A DNA stretch of 63,533 nt from Bryobacterales bacterium (GTDB taxonomy: Bacteria > Acidobacteriota > Terriglobia > Bryobacterales > Bryobacteraceae): assembly GCA_003135055.1 (NCBI GenBank), contig PLDF01000210.1, forward strand, positions 1 to 63,533, in the 5' to 3' direction. Positions 1 to 7,844 of the stretch are shown here, in pieces. Below the pieces are notes generated by a model that was not told the DNA's origin, did no database searches, and was given only the letters and a program-made list of their open reading frames with translations. Within the stretch, counting starts at the first letter, position 1. Each line of letters opens with the position of its first letter. The translations under genes were made by a program, and so were the position numbers.

Positions 1-223
1 CGCAGCCGGTGAAGGGGAAACTGGCAAAGCCGCTGTATATCGAACGCGCAAGCGCGAATGCCAGCCTGGTGGCAGACCGCACGATGCGCGGCCGGCATGC
101 CTCGTTCTGGTCGTATCCTTTGGGCGAGAAGCTGCTGGCGCAGTTCGGTTTCGCGGCGAAATACCCGTGGCTGCCGCGTGAGCTGGCGCTGCTGGAGGCC
201 GCCGCCGAGCGCTGCCGGGCGGC
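1..223 (+). pseudogene. Duplicated internal fragment of histidine kinase gene
   Basis: This stretch repeats 3023-3245, the linker region of the histidine kinase gene at 2407-3954, with a constant offset of 3022 and only three mismatches (positions 157, 179 and 200). It reads in the same frame as the kinase (residues about 206-280) but lacks the catalytic domains. Identity stops abruptly at 223, after which the sequence is the tail of an unrelated receptor gene in another frame. The left boundary lies outside the window, so the full duplication length is unknown. It is best seen as a recombination scar, not a functional gene. Confidence 0.9.
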
Positions 224-427
224 AGACGATCGCGCGACCTATCGCTTTTCAAATACTTCACTGTCAGCGAGACGAAGCGCGTTCAGTTCCGCGCCGAGTG
301 CTTCAACCTGCTTAACCACCCCAATTTCGGGCTGCCGGAGAACGATCTGGAATCGCCGGCCTTCGGCCAGATTCTTCAGGCCGGCTCGCCGCGCTTGCTG
401 CAAATGGCGATCAAGCTGATGTTTTAG
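224..427 (+). pseudogene. TonB-dependent receptor (Oar-like) C-terminal tail
   Basis: Read in the frame ending at the TAG at 425-427, the sequence gives the typical last strands of acidobacterial Oar/TonB-dependent receptors: DLSLFKYF, then VQFRAECFNLLNHPNFGLP, then FGQILQAGSPRLLQMAIKL and a terminal Met-Phe. That final aromatic residue is the usual outer-membrane barrel signature. Only about 60 residues remain; the rest of the roughly 1000-residue receptor is missing because the upstream sequence is a kinase fragment in a different frame. The junction is at about 223/224. Confidence 0.8.
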
Positions 428-542
428 TTAGCTCGGAAAGCGGCTTAGCGCTATGTTCCGATTGCCGATTGCAAATGCCGCCGCCCTTTACAAGGGCAAC
501 GCAAGCCAAAATTTACTTGGTCTAGATTCTTTTGGGGGGAGG

Positions 543-908
543 TCAGCGAATATCGAATACGTATGCAAGTCCGAGCCCTACCGCTATGACGGCGGTCTGG
601 GTCAACTTGCCGATCTTGCCTTCTAGTAAGGACTTGTCCAGCACCCGAGCATGATCACACTTTGCAACGCTGGTCTGTATTGTGGATGCGCAACTCGGGT
701 CTTTGATGATTTCCGAAACAGGTAGAAGAATGCGGTAATACGGGTTAGCGCTGGTGACTGTCGTTGTCATCGGGACGACGATAACCGTTCTCCCAGCATT
801 ATTAACAGCCAATCGCGACATTATAATGCATGGACGCCTTCCGCTTTGCTCAGAGCCTACGCCGGTCAGGGTGACCCAGTAAATGTCGCCCTGCTCGATT
901 GTTTGCAT
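543..908 (-). CDS. MazF/PemK-family toxin endoribonuclease
   Basis: A 121-residue protein with the PemK/MazF layout: amino-terminal GDIYWVTL, the GRRPCIIMSR segment that supplies the conserved Arg-Pro, the VVPMTTTV strand, and a QTSVAKCDHARV segment in the place of the catalytic Thr/Ser region. Family members cleave mRNA at short sequences and are held inactive by a cognate antitoxin. Its ATG overlaps the TAA of the upstream 250-residue gene (TAATG), so translation is probably coupled. No MazE-like gene is obvious, so the antitoxin is probably the upstream 250-residue or 55-residue product; that is an inference. Confidence 0.85.
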   Translation of the reverse strand: MQTIEQGDIYWVTLTGVGSEQSGRRPCIIMSRLAVNNAGRTVIVVPMTTTVTSANPYYRILLPVSEIIKDPSCASTIQTSVAKCDHARVLDKSLLEGKIGKLTQTAVIAVGLGLAYVFDIR

Positions 909-1660
909 TAAGCGGACTCATTAGCCATGTCCCGTGCTGACGCATCTATGAACTCACGGTCTTCCTCATCTAGTTCGGCGAAGGGTAACACGGGCTCTTC
1001 AGTTTTGATCCTGAGATCAACGCACTGCCTGATCCATGCGTACGCATCCACTCCCGATCGCAGGCCGTCGGAGATTGAGGCAAGAATCTCAGGGTATATT
1101 GGGCGTTTATGTTTCATGGACGTAAGGAGGCAATCCAGATGAAAACGCATCCGCAGTCCATGATAGATGAATGACGAGGCGAATTCTTTGTCTTTGCACT
1201 TGTCGTCTTGTGTAAGTTCCGCGCTGGAAAGTCGCTGTGCAAGATCATTGATTTTTCTGAGGGTCCAAACCGTAAAGAGAGCTTGATCACGGATAGCCGA
1301 ACCGAACGCCACCAGGGCGTGATCCCTAAACTCCGCTTCCATCTCACAAAGCGAATCTGCCGTAACCTGCTCAAGAACAAGCGGGGGGATCAATGCCTTA
1401 GAGAGCGCCCCCAGCGCACACATAATGCGCGTATAGTTGGGGAAGACCTCATTCCACACCGCGACGAATTCCACAGCGGTCCGCTTTTCAATTGCGCTTA
1501 CCATCAACTGATCGATGACGGCGGCAATGTTCCCGACCAACTCTTCAGCGGACCCGGAAAGCTGTTTAGCCGACCGTTTAGAAGGGAATCCTACAAACGG
1601 TATGGGTTCGCGTACACCAATCGCACCCAGCCCCTGTGGTAGTGCGAGAGCTTCATTCAT
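908..1660 (-). CDS. Hypothetical protein, putative partner of MazF-type toxin
   Basis: A 250-residue soluble protein with no signal peptide or membrane segment that I do not recognise. The body looks mainly helical; the carboxy terminus is acidic (ELDEEDREFIDASARDM), the kind of charged tail that MazE-type antitoxins use to fill the MazF groove. It is followed by the MazF gene with a one-base overlap and preceded within 20 bases by a 55-residue ORF. A GGGAGG ribosome-binding site lies about 12 bases before the ATG, inside the end of the small gene. A role as antitoxin or regulator is inferred only from operon position and the acidic tail. Confidence 0.75.
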   Translation of the reverse strand: MNEALALPQGLGAIGVREPIPFVGFPSKRSAKQLSGSAEELVGNIAAVIDQLMVSAIEKRTAVEFVAVWNEVFPNYTRIMCALGALSKALIPPLVLEQVTADSLCEMEAEFRDHALVAFGSAIRDQALFTVWTLRKINDLAQRLSSAELTQDDKCKDKEFASSFIYHGLRMRFHLDCLLTSMKHKRPIYPEILASISDGLRSGVDAYAWIRQCVDLRIKTEEPVLPFAELDEEDREFIDASARDMANESA

Positions 1661-1678
1661 GCGCCTTCGATCCTCCCT

Positions 1679-1846
1679 TCACTTTGTTCTTGGACGCGCC
1701 CCGGCCTTACCTGCGGGCTTCTCAATATTCTTATCGGCCTCAACCTTGGGAATTCGAACAACAATACTCGCGACCTGCTTGAACCGTTCAAACGGGCTAC
1801 CGTTCCGATCAAGCCCCAGCACGTTCTGCATTGAGCGCGGACGCAT
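1679..1846 (-). CDS. Small hypothetical protein, first gene of MazF operon
   Basis: A 55-residue ORF starting at the ATG at 1846 and ending 18 bases before the 250-residue gene. The product has a central segment FERFKQVASIVVRIPKVEAD followed by a lysine- and arginine-rich tail. Short proteins with an RFxxxxxxxxxVPKxE core are common first genes of toxin-antitoxin operons, which makes this a second antitoxin candidate. A TATATA hexamer at about 1876-1881 could serve as a -10 box. Coding status rests on the clear protein-like composition, same-strand spacing and the ribosome-binding site for the next gene at its end. Confidence 0.6.
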   Translation of the reverse strand: MRPRSMQNVLGLDRNGSPFERFKQVASIVVRIPKVEADKNIEKPAGKAGARPRTK

Positions 1847-1859
1847 GATGGTTCGCCGT

Positions 1860-2406
1860 TATGCGCAACCGGGACGGAGATGTATATAGGACGCTGACGT
1901 GGCCGCTTGCATGTTTGGGTTCTCCATAGCCAATCCAAAAACAACAGAGTACGCTTTTGTTTTGGTGAGCTTCTGGCTTTTGCCTATAACCCACTCTTCT
2001 TTGCCGCTTGCCTTTCAAAGCAGAGCAGTGGTGTAGACGCGGCAACTCTAGTGTGCCACAAAACGAATAGCGTGCGCAAGCCTTATCTACCCTAGTTTCA
2101 AACGCTTACACAGATGTGCATTGATTATCAAAGTAAACCTTTGGCGATTCAGTGATTTACGGATTCGAATAATCCGCGAAGCGCCTGTTGCGCCAGGTAC
2201 CAGTGGTACCTCCCCTGTTCCGGTGAATCAGGTGATTCCTTCCGACTATTCGCGATTGTGTGGCAGTGTACGCAGTGGTTGCTCAAGCGATGCTGGCGGA
2301 GTAGCGCGACCCGCTCCGATGTGCATAAGATTCCCGCCCGATGCCGGACGTACGGACTAAGGTGCGCTCCCCACGCGCCGAGCGGACCCGGAGGGCAAGC
2401 TAGAGC
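1860..2406. other. Intergenic region between MazF operon and kinase gene
   Basis: No convincing gene is visible. The region holds the divergent control regions of the MazF operon (minus) and the kinase gene (plus), a GGTACC-AGT-GGTACC palindrome near 2197-2211, and near 2391-2412 a copy of the dispersed GGGCAAGCTAGAGCATGCCC repeat that also occurs near 7791-7812 and 18684-18702. Confidence 0.6.
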
Positions 2407-3954
2407 ATGCCCCCAGGGCCGTCAACGCAACAGCTTGCGGCGTCGTGTGCCAAGATTTCTGAGAGGAACCGGCTGTTCAACCTACTATTCAACTTGCCCT
2501 CCGATTCGCAGATTCTAACCCCCGCCGCCAGCCGTTACGCGGCGGAGATGGCGCGCGCGATAAAACCCGCGGCGGCGCGGCTCGACCGGCGCCTTTCCGC
2601 GGCGCTGCGAAAGCGCGGCCACAATGGCGCGCAGGTCCGCGCTTTATTGGCCATCACTCCGGCCGCGGCGGCGCGGTTGCGTACGCTGCCGCAGTTTCTG
2701 GAGCAGGTGGAATACAACGGGCGGCGGCTAGCCAAGATGAACGTCTCACCCGCGCAGGTACAGGAAGCGCTATGCGACTGCGGCGCCCTGCTCGACCCGG
2801 TGCTGGCCGGCCGCTTCCAGCCGGCGCGCGAACAGCTTCATCTAGCCACCACGCTTACCTTGAATGAAGCGTACTATCGCGTCCGCGAGGCCGAAACTCA
2901 GGCATTGTTCGGCATCTACCGCGCGGAGGTGACGGCGGTCGATTTCGACGATTTGCTTCGTCGGCTCGTCCGGGTGCTGACGCCCGCTTTCCACGCGCAA
3001 GCGGGGCGAATTGTGGCGCTCTCGCAGCCGGTGAAGGGGAAACTGGCAAAGCCGCTGTATATCGAACGCGCAAGCGCGAATGCCAGCCTGGTGGCAGACC
3101 GCACGATGCGCGGCCGGCATGCCTCGTTCTGGTCGTATCCTTTGGGCGAGAAGCTGCTGGCGCAGTTCGGTTTCGCGGTGAAATACCCGTGGCTGCCGCG
3201 CGAGCTGGCGCTGCTGGAGGCTGCCGCCGAGCGCTGCCGGGCGGCTGAGGAGCGCGCGCGGCTGGAAGGCGAAAACCGGCGGCTGCAGGCGATGGCGCAG
3301 CGGGCGGAAGAGGAGGAGCGCAGACGCATCGGCCGCGAGCTGCACGACGAGGCCGGCCAATGCCTGCTGCTGCTGCGGCTGCAACTGGAGATGATGGAGC
3401 GGGACGCGCCGCCCGGTTTGCGCGAGCGCCTGACCGAAGCGCGCGGCGTCGCGGAATCGGCGGTGACGGAGATCCGGCGGATTGTCGCAGCCCTAAGCCC
3501 TTCGGTGCTGGAGCGGCTGGGACTCCGCGCGGCCATGCGCCATCTGGCGGCGCGCTTCCGCAAGATGGATGCGGCCGGCATCGAGGTGCGGATGACGCTG
3601 GGCCGCAAGCCCCTGCCGCACGGTGTGGAGGAAGTGGTCTATCGGGTGGCGCAGGAATCGATGTTGAACATCGTCAAACATTCCGGGGCGAAATGGGTAA
3701 AGCTTTCCCTCCGCGCCACCGATACATGCATCAGGCTGAGCGTTTCCGATGACGGCGCCGGCTTCCGCGACGAAGCGGCCGTTGGCAAGCTGGCGTCGTT
3801 CGGCTTGGCGGGCATGCGGGAGCGCGCGACGCTCCTCGGCGGAACTCTGGCCGTCCGGAGCGCGGTTGGCAAAGGAGTAACGGTGCGTCTCGAAATCCCG
3901 CTGGACGAGGCGCCAGGGAAATCAAATGGCAAAAATACGCGTATTGTTGACTGA
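2407..3954 (+). CDS. NarL-type sensor histidine kinase
   Basis: A 515-residue soluble kinase. An amino-terminal sensor-like region of unknown ligand (to about residue 280) is followed by a charged coiled coil (about 270-305), the HisKA_3 dimerisation helix RRRIGRELHDEAGQ with phospho-acceptor His at about residue 313, and a HATPase domain with N-box VAQESMLNIVKHS (about 414-426), G-box DDGAGF and FGLAGMRERA. There are no membrane segments, so it senses a cytoplasmic or membrane-relayed cue. It overlaps the response regulator gene by 29 bases, which makes the pair a cognate two-component system. The start is uncertain: a later ATG at 2548 would remove the least conserved residues. A piece of this gene is duplicated at 1-223. 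Confidence 0.9.
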   Translation: MPPGPSTQQLAASCAKISERNRLFNLLFNLPSDSQILTPAASRYAAEMARAIKPAAARLDRRLSAALRKRGHNGAQVRALLAITPAAAARLRTLPQFLEQVEYNGRRLAKMNVSPAQVQEALCDCGALLDPVLAGRFQPAREQLHLATTLTLNEAYYRVREAETQALFGIYRAEVTAVDFDDLLRRLVRVLTPAFHAQAGRIVALSQPVKGKLAKPLYIERASANASLVADRTMRGRHASFWSYPLGEKLLAQFGFAVKYPWLPRELALLEAAAERCRAAEERARLEGENRRLQAMAQRAEEEERRRIGRELHDEAGQCLLLLRLQLEMMERDAPPGLRERLTEARGVAESAVTEIRRIVAALSPSVLERLGLRAAMRHLAARFRKMDAAGIEVRMTLGRKPLPHGVEEVVYRVAQESMLNIVKHSGAKWVKLSLRATDTCIRLSVSDDGAGFRDEAAVGKLASFGLAGMRERATLLGGTLAVRSAVGKGVTVRLEIPLDEAPGKSNGKNTRIVD

Positions 3955-4600
3955 CGACCACATGCTGTTCCGGCAGGGCATCCGGACTCTGCTTACAGCC
4001 GAGCCCGATATGGAAGTGACGGGCGAGGCGGGGAATGCTGCCGATGCCGTCAATCTGGCGCGGCAGATGCGGCCCGACGTGGTGCTGATGGATATCGGCA
4101 TGGCCGGCATGAGCAGCTTCGAGGCCACGCGGCAGATCCGCAAAGAGCGGCCGGATACGCGCGTCGTGTTTCTGTCGATGTACGACGACGAAGACTATCT
4201 GGCGGAATGCGTCGATATCGGCGCCAGCGGCTACATCCTGAAGGAAAGCCCGGTGGAGCAGTTGGTGACGGCGATCCGCGAAGTGCATCGCGGCGGCAGC
4301 TACTTGAGCCCGCGTTTGCTCACCAAGCTGGTCGACAATTTCCGCCTGCAAGGCCAGGAAGGAGCGGTGCGGCAACCTCGCTTCGGCACGCTGACCAAGC
4401 GCGAACGCGAGATTCTGAAACTGCTGGCGGAAGGCTTGTCGGTGAAGGAGATCGCAGCCAATTTCGATCTGAGCGTGAAGACCGTCGAAGCGCACAAGTT
4501 CAACCTGATGCGCAAGCTGGATATTCACAATAAGGCGCAGCTGGTGACGTATGCGATTCAGAAGAAGATCGTCCGGCTGCCGGAGACGGTGTTCAACTAG
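3926..4600 (+). CDS. NarL/LuxR-family response regulator
   Basis: A 224-residue two-domain regulator. The receiver domain has the acidic pocket (LLTDDHMLF), phospho-acceptor Asp at about residue 56 in VVLMDIGMAG, and the conserved Lys in YILKES. The carboxy-terminal LuxR helix-turn-helix runs from LTKREREILKLLAEGLSVKE to SVKTVEAHKFNLMRKL (about residues 153-205). It starts inside the end of the kinase gene in another frame, so the two are translated together. The target genes are not evident; the small secreted protein downstream at 5087 is one possible target but this is only proximity. Confidence 0.95.
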   Translation: MAKIRVLLTDDHMLFRQGIRTLLTAEPDMEVTGEAGNAADAVNLARQMRPDVVLMDIGMAGMSSFEATRQIRKERPDTRVVFLSMYDDEDYLAECVDIGASGYILKESPVEQLVTAIREVHRGGSYLSPRLLTKLVDNFRLQGQEGAVRQPRFGTLTKREREILKLLAEGLSVKEIAANFDLSVKTVEAHKFNLMRKLDIHNKAQLVTYAIQKKIVRLPETVFN

Positions 4601-5086
4601 CGGCCAAGGAACCGACGGCGGGGTCTGTGCGGAGGGCGATTCATAATGATCGTCCCTACGGCGAGCCGCGTCACATTTCAGAAACCTCGCGGGTGCTTAA
4701 ATTAACCGATCTGGGGGAGCCGGCTCTCGGCGAACGCTCCCTAACGGCCGCGGCTCTGTAAGCATCTGAAAACACGCCGAGTCCGAAACGAATTCCTAAA
4801 GCTGGTAAGCACCCAAACCTCGCGGGTAGGCCAAGGCGTATACCGAACCCGCACGGAATCTTTGCCTTGCATGGAGATACACGTCTGCGTGGGGGCGCAA
4901 GAAACGAGGTTTTGCCGCTCACGGAGAGAGGTCTTTGACTTTCGCTGCCGCGTCAGCCTACCCGGCCGCCGGGGCCACATATACCCCCTGGACGGTAGTC
5001 ACCAAACGCAGGCTTCCAGCACCTATACAATTGCGAGCCAACATAAGCGAAAGCGACTCCGGTTCGCAACAAGGAGAAACTTAAAA
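4601..5086. other. Long leader/intergenic region with dispersed repeat
   Basis: No gene is supported. The stretch contains one copy of the dispersed acidobacterial repeat (CTCCCTAACGGCCGCGGCTC, 4738-4757) and two short direct repeats of AAACCTCGCGGGT (4681-4693 and 4817-4829). The 5' leader of the 5087 gene lies here, with a TATACAAT box at about 5025 and a strong AAGGAG site at 5071-5076. Confidence 0.6.
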
Positions 5087-5413
5087 ATGACAATGAAATC
5101 GCTACTTCTTATCGGAACTCTGGCTTTGGCTGGCATCGCGAGCGCTAAATCCTACGACATCGTCCTTTCCTCAGCGACGAAGGCCGGCAGCATCCAACTG
5201 GCTGCGGGCGAATACTCCCTGAAGGTTCAGGGCAGCAACGCCATCTTCACCAACGTGGAGACCGGCAAGAGTTTCACCACTGCCGTGAAATCGGAAGACG
5301 CGGGCAAGAAGTTCAACGCGACGGCCGTGAACACCAACTCCAATAACGGCACGGATCAGATCACGGCCATCGAGCTCGGCGGTTCCAGCACGAAACTCGA
5401 ATTGGGCGAGTAA
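5087..5413 (+). CDS. Small secreted protein
   Basis: A 108-residue protein with a clear signal peptide (MTMKSLLLIGTLALAGIASA, cleavage after ASA-K) followed by a beta-rich domain of alternating polar and hydrophobic residues (SIQLAAGEYSLKVQGSNAIF, then GKSFTTAVKSEDAGKKF). It resembles the small exported proteins common in acidobacteria whose function is unknown. The ATG at 5087 was chosen over upstream in-frame starts because an AAGGAG site lies 10 bases ahead and the signal peptide begins exactly there. It stands alone, with a strong hairpin downstream. Confidence 0.85.
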   Translation: MTMKSLLLIGTLALAGIASAKSYDIVLSSATKAGSIQLAAGEYSLKVQGSNAIFTNVETGKSFTTAVKSEDAGKKFNATAVNTNSNNGTDQITAIELGGSSTKLELGE

Positions 5414-5564
5414 TTTACCCCAAGAATCCCTGGCCCGGCATAGCCGGAGCCCTAACAGGAAAATTTAGGGTCCCGATGCTTGGAATGGGCGCCGAGCTGC
5501 TAACGAAGCGGTAGAAGGGATCAGATCGCTTGGGATTCTCTCCTGCTTTGAGTCGGATTACATC

Positions 5565-5588
5565 ACCCGGGGACCGTTCCCCGGGTGG
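5565..5588. terminator. Strong GC hairpin, possible terminator
   Basis: A perfect 10-bp stem, CACCCGGGGA paired with TCCCCGGGTG around a CCGT loop, lies about 150 bases after the small secreted protein. There is no U-run, so it would not be a canonical intrinsic terminator; it may stabilise a 3' end. Confidence 0.5.
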
Positions 5589-5599
5589 TGCTATGCTAC

Positions 5600-6048
5600 G
5601 CTACCCCTTTTGCAGCCGCCACGGTCAGTAAGACGACATAAATCGATGCAAATGCGTTCGAAATGTGAGCTCAGTTTTTTGTGCTCAGAGTCTCCCGGTA
5701 AACTCCCGCTTGCCCGCCGCGATCATCGCTTGCTCAGCGGCTACTAAGGAGCGCACCAGCACCGGCTTAAAACCCACGCAGCGCCGCTTCCGGATTTTTT
5801 GGGGCTTAGCCCCCGGCCCCCCACGAGTAACAACCCCTTCCGTCACAATGTGCCCCTGGATGGCGCCCCGCCACGCGCGGAGACTCCACAGCCTGCTTCC
5901 GGATTTCCCGGGCCCGACCCAACCAGCGCGCCACCGGCCACGCGTTCGCAAACGCATCCCGCCCATCTGAGCGTGTGCTGGCTGGCCTGAACCGAGCGCG
6001 GGCGAAGGGCACGCGGCGTGGGACAATGGCATCTTCCAGCGGTCCTCA
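5600..6048. other. Intergenic region upstream of ECF sigma gene
   Basis: Several overlapping open frames cross this stretch on both strands, but none has a credible start, a ribosome-binding site or a recognisable product. It is read here as non-coding sequence that carries the sigma-factor promoter. Confidence 0.45.
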
Positions 6049-6561
6049 ATGGATGAAACAACCAAACTCACCCTGTTTGAGCAAACCATCGTTCCCCACT
6101 TGAACGCCGCCTACAACCTTGCCCGCTGGCTGACCCGCAATCCGCATGAAGCGGAGGATCTGGTGCAGGAAGCATATCTGCGCGCATTCCGATTCTTTGA
6201 CGGCTTCCACGGAGGCGACGGCCGGGCGTGGCTGCTGGCGGTGGTCCGCAATACGTGCCTGACGTGGCTGCGGCGGAATAAAAGCGGCGGCGCAAGCGTC
6301 GAGTTCAATGAGGAGGTGCATGCGCCCACCGGCGGACAGGAGAACGTGGAAGAACAGTTGGTCAAGAATGCGAAGATGGACGCGCTGCGGCGGTGCGTCG
6401 AGTCGCTGCCCGTCGAGTATCGCGAGATCGTGGTGATGCGGGAACTCGAAGAGTTGTCTTACCGGGAGATCGCGGAGGCGGCGGGAGTGCCCATCGGCAC
6501 GGTGATGTCGCGCCTCTCGCGGGGCCGCATGCGCCTGCTCGATTGCATGGAGGAGAAATGA
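6049..6561 (+). CDS. ECF RNA polymerase sigma factor
   Basis: A 170-residue sigma-70 family factor of the extracytoplasmic type. Region 2 is seen in AAYNLARWLTRNPHEAEDLV followed by QEAYLRAFRFFDGF and the DNA-melting part RAWLLAVVRNTCLTWLRR; region 4 in LPVEYREIVVMRELEELSY with the helix-turn-helix REIAEAAGVPIGTVMSRLSR. It lacks regions 1 and 3, as expected. The stop codon overlaps the start of the next gene (ATGA), a membrane anti-sigma factor with a zinc finger, so this is a classic sigma/anti-sigma operon responding to an envelope signal. Confidence 0.95.
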   Translation: MDETTKLTLFEQTIVPHLNAAYNLARWLTRNPHEAEDLVQEAYLRAFRFFDGFHGGDGRAWLLAVVRNTCLTWLRRNKSGGASVEFNEEVHAPTGGQENVEEQLVKNAKMDALRRCVESLPVEYREIVVMRELEELSYREIAEAAGVPIGTVMSRLSRGRMRLLDCMEEK

Positions 6562-7316
6562 TGATATGCAAGTCCGCGCTTTCGCTGATTGAGCCTTATC
6601 TCGACGGCGAACTCGATGCGGCGCAGAAGGCGGAGGTTGAGGCGCACCTGAGCGAGTGCTCAAACTGCCCGGCGATGTATCGGCGGCTTAGCGGGTTGGG
6701 AACCGATTTGCGAACGCTGGCGCCACGATACACCGCTCCCGAGCATCTCCAAAGGCGCGTATTGAGCGCCGTGCGGAAGGAGGCCCTCGCCAAGCCGGCG
6801 TGGGGCTTCCCGGCGTGGGGCTTCCGGCCGTCCACCGCATGGGCCCTGGCCGCCTCGGTCCTGCTCGCGGTTTCGGCGGGCTGGAACGTCAGGCTGCTAC
6901 AGTCGCAGAAGAATAGGATGGAGAATACCGCGCAGGAGATTGTTTCCAGCCACGTCCGGTCTCTCATCGGCGCTCATCTGCTGGATGTGCCTTCCACCGA
7001 ACAGCATACGGTCAAGCCGTGGTTTAACGGAAAGCTCGACTATGCGCCGGACGTGAGGGATTTCGCCGCGGCTGGGTTCCCGCTGATCGGCGGCCGGGTG
7101 GATTACATCGATCGCAGACCCGTCGCGGCCCTGGTCTACAAGCGCCGCGACCATGTGATCAATCTCTTCGTTTGGCCATCTAACTCACCGCTGGCGGCGC
7201 CCGAGGCCGCCAACGGATTCAATCTTGTGGCATGGAATAATGCGGGCATGAACTACTGCGCCATTTCGGACCTGAATCAAGCCGAGCTGCGCCAATTCGC
7301 GGGGCTATATCATTGA
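6558..7316 (+). CDS. Membrane anti-sigma factor with zinc finger
   Basis: A 252-residue protein. The amino terminus holds the anti-sigma zinc-binding motif with His and two Cys in HLSECSNC (about residues 31-38). A single membrane helix follows near residues 92-112 (STAWALAASVLLAVSAGWNV), then a periplasmic sensor domain. It should bind the ECF factor encoded immediately upstream and release it on an envelope signal. The start at 6558 overlaps the sigma stop codon by four bases. The stop codon (7314-7316) is the first triplet of a 14-base tandem repeat array that also contains the stop codon of the convergent gene. Confidence 0.9.
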   Translation: MMICKSALSLIEPYLDGELDAAQKAEVEAHLSECSNCPAMYRRLSGLGTDLRTLAPRYTAPEHLQRRVLSAVRKEALAKPAWGFPAWGFRPSTAWALAASVLLAVSAGWNVRLLQSQKNRMENTAQEIVSSHVRSLIGAHLLDVPSTEQHTVKPWFNGKLDYAPDVRDFAAAGFPLIGGRVDYIDRRPVAALVYKRRDHVINLFVWPSNSPLAAPEAANGFNLVAWNNAGMNYCAISDLNQAELRQFAGLYH

Positions 7317-7383
7317 GACGACATCATTGAAACGACATCACTGAGATAGCATCGCCGAGACAGCGTCACTGAGACAGCGTCTT
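7314..7383. repeat. Five 14-base tandem repeats across two stop codons
   Basis: Five consecutive 14-mers (TGAGACGACATCAT, TGAAACGACATCAC, TGAGATAGCATCGC, CGAGACAGCGTCAC, TGAGACAGCGTCTT) fill the gap between two convergent genes. The first unit supplies the TGA of the anti-sigma gene and the fourth supplies, on the other strand, the TGA of the cytochrome gene (7366-7368). Confidence 0.9.
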
Positions 7384-7740
7384 CAGATACGCGATGATGT
7401 CCCGCCTTTCGTCCGGGTTTGGGACGCGGAAGGTCATATCGTTATCGGGGACCAGCGCCTCGGTATCGCTCAACCATTTGTCGAGCGCGCCGTCATTCCA
7501 GGTAATCTTCGCATTCTTCAACGCTTCCGAATACTGAAAGCCGGGCGCGGACCCGGACCGGCGTCCGTAAACGCCGCGCAGCCGAGGCCCTTCCATGGAG
7601 CGGTCCGGAGAGTGGCAGCCTCCGCAGCGCCGCTGGAACACTTCTTTTCCCTTTGCCGGATCGGCGGCTTGCGGCATCGCAAAGGATGCCGCAGCCAACA
7701 AGACAACTGACAAGACAACCGCCGCAGCCGTGGATCGCAT
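7366..7740 (-). CDS. Small class I cytochrome c
   Basis: A 124-residue exported cytochrome: signal peptide STAAAVVLSVVLLAAASFAM, haem-binding CGGCH at about residues 39-43, an axial-Met candidate in DNDMTF (about residue 102) and the closing helix ERRDIIAYLKTL typical of the family. It would carry electrons in the periplasm. The start at 7740 was chosen because the signal peptide begins there; the longer open frame upstream is out of character and crosses a dispersed repeat. It lies 104 bases downstream of the phosphoesterase gene on the same strand and may be co-transcribed. Confidence 0.88.
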   Translation of the reverse strand: MRSTAAAVVLSVVLLAAASFAMPQAADPAKGKEVFQRRCGGCHSPDRSMEGPRLRGVYGRRSGSAPGFQYSEALKNAKITWNDGALDKWLSDTEALVPDNDMTFRVPNPDERRDIIAYLKTLSQ

Positions 7741-7844
7741 TAAACACAGCGTCGGGAGTGTCTGCGCTTGCCATCGCTTCGCTTGGCCCGCCGGGCAAGC
7801 TAAAGCATGCCCCGCGGCTGCAACCACTTTCGACCTACGCATTA

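Noticed and set aside
3731..4528. Minus-strand open frame opposite kinase and regulator genes
   Set aside because: Mirror of the response regulator coding strand; no family.
5685..6089. Minus-strand open frame GFKPVLVRSLVAAEQAMIAAGK
   Set aside because: Looked protein-like at first, but it has no family, no start signal, and lies in a GC-rich stretch with many overlapping frames.
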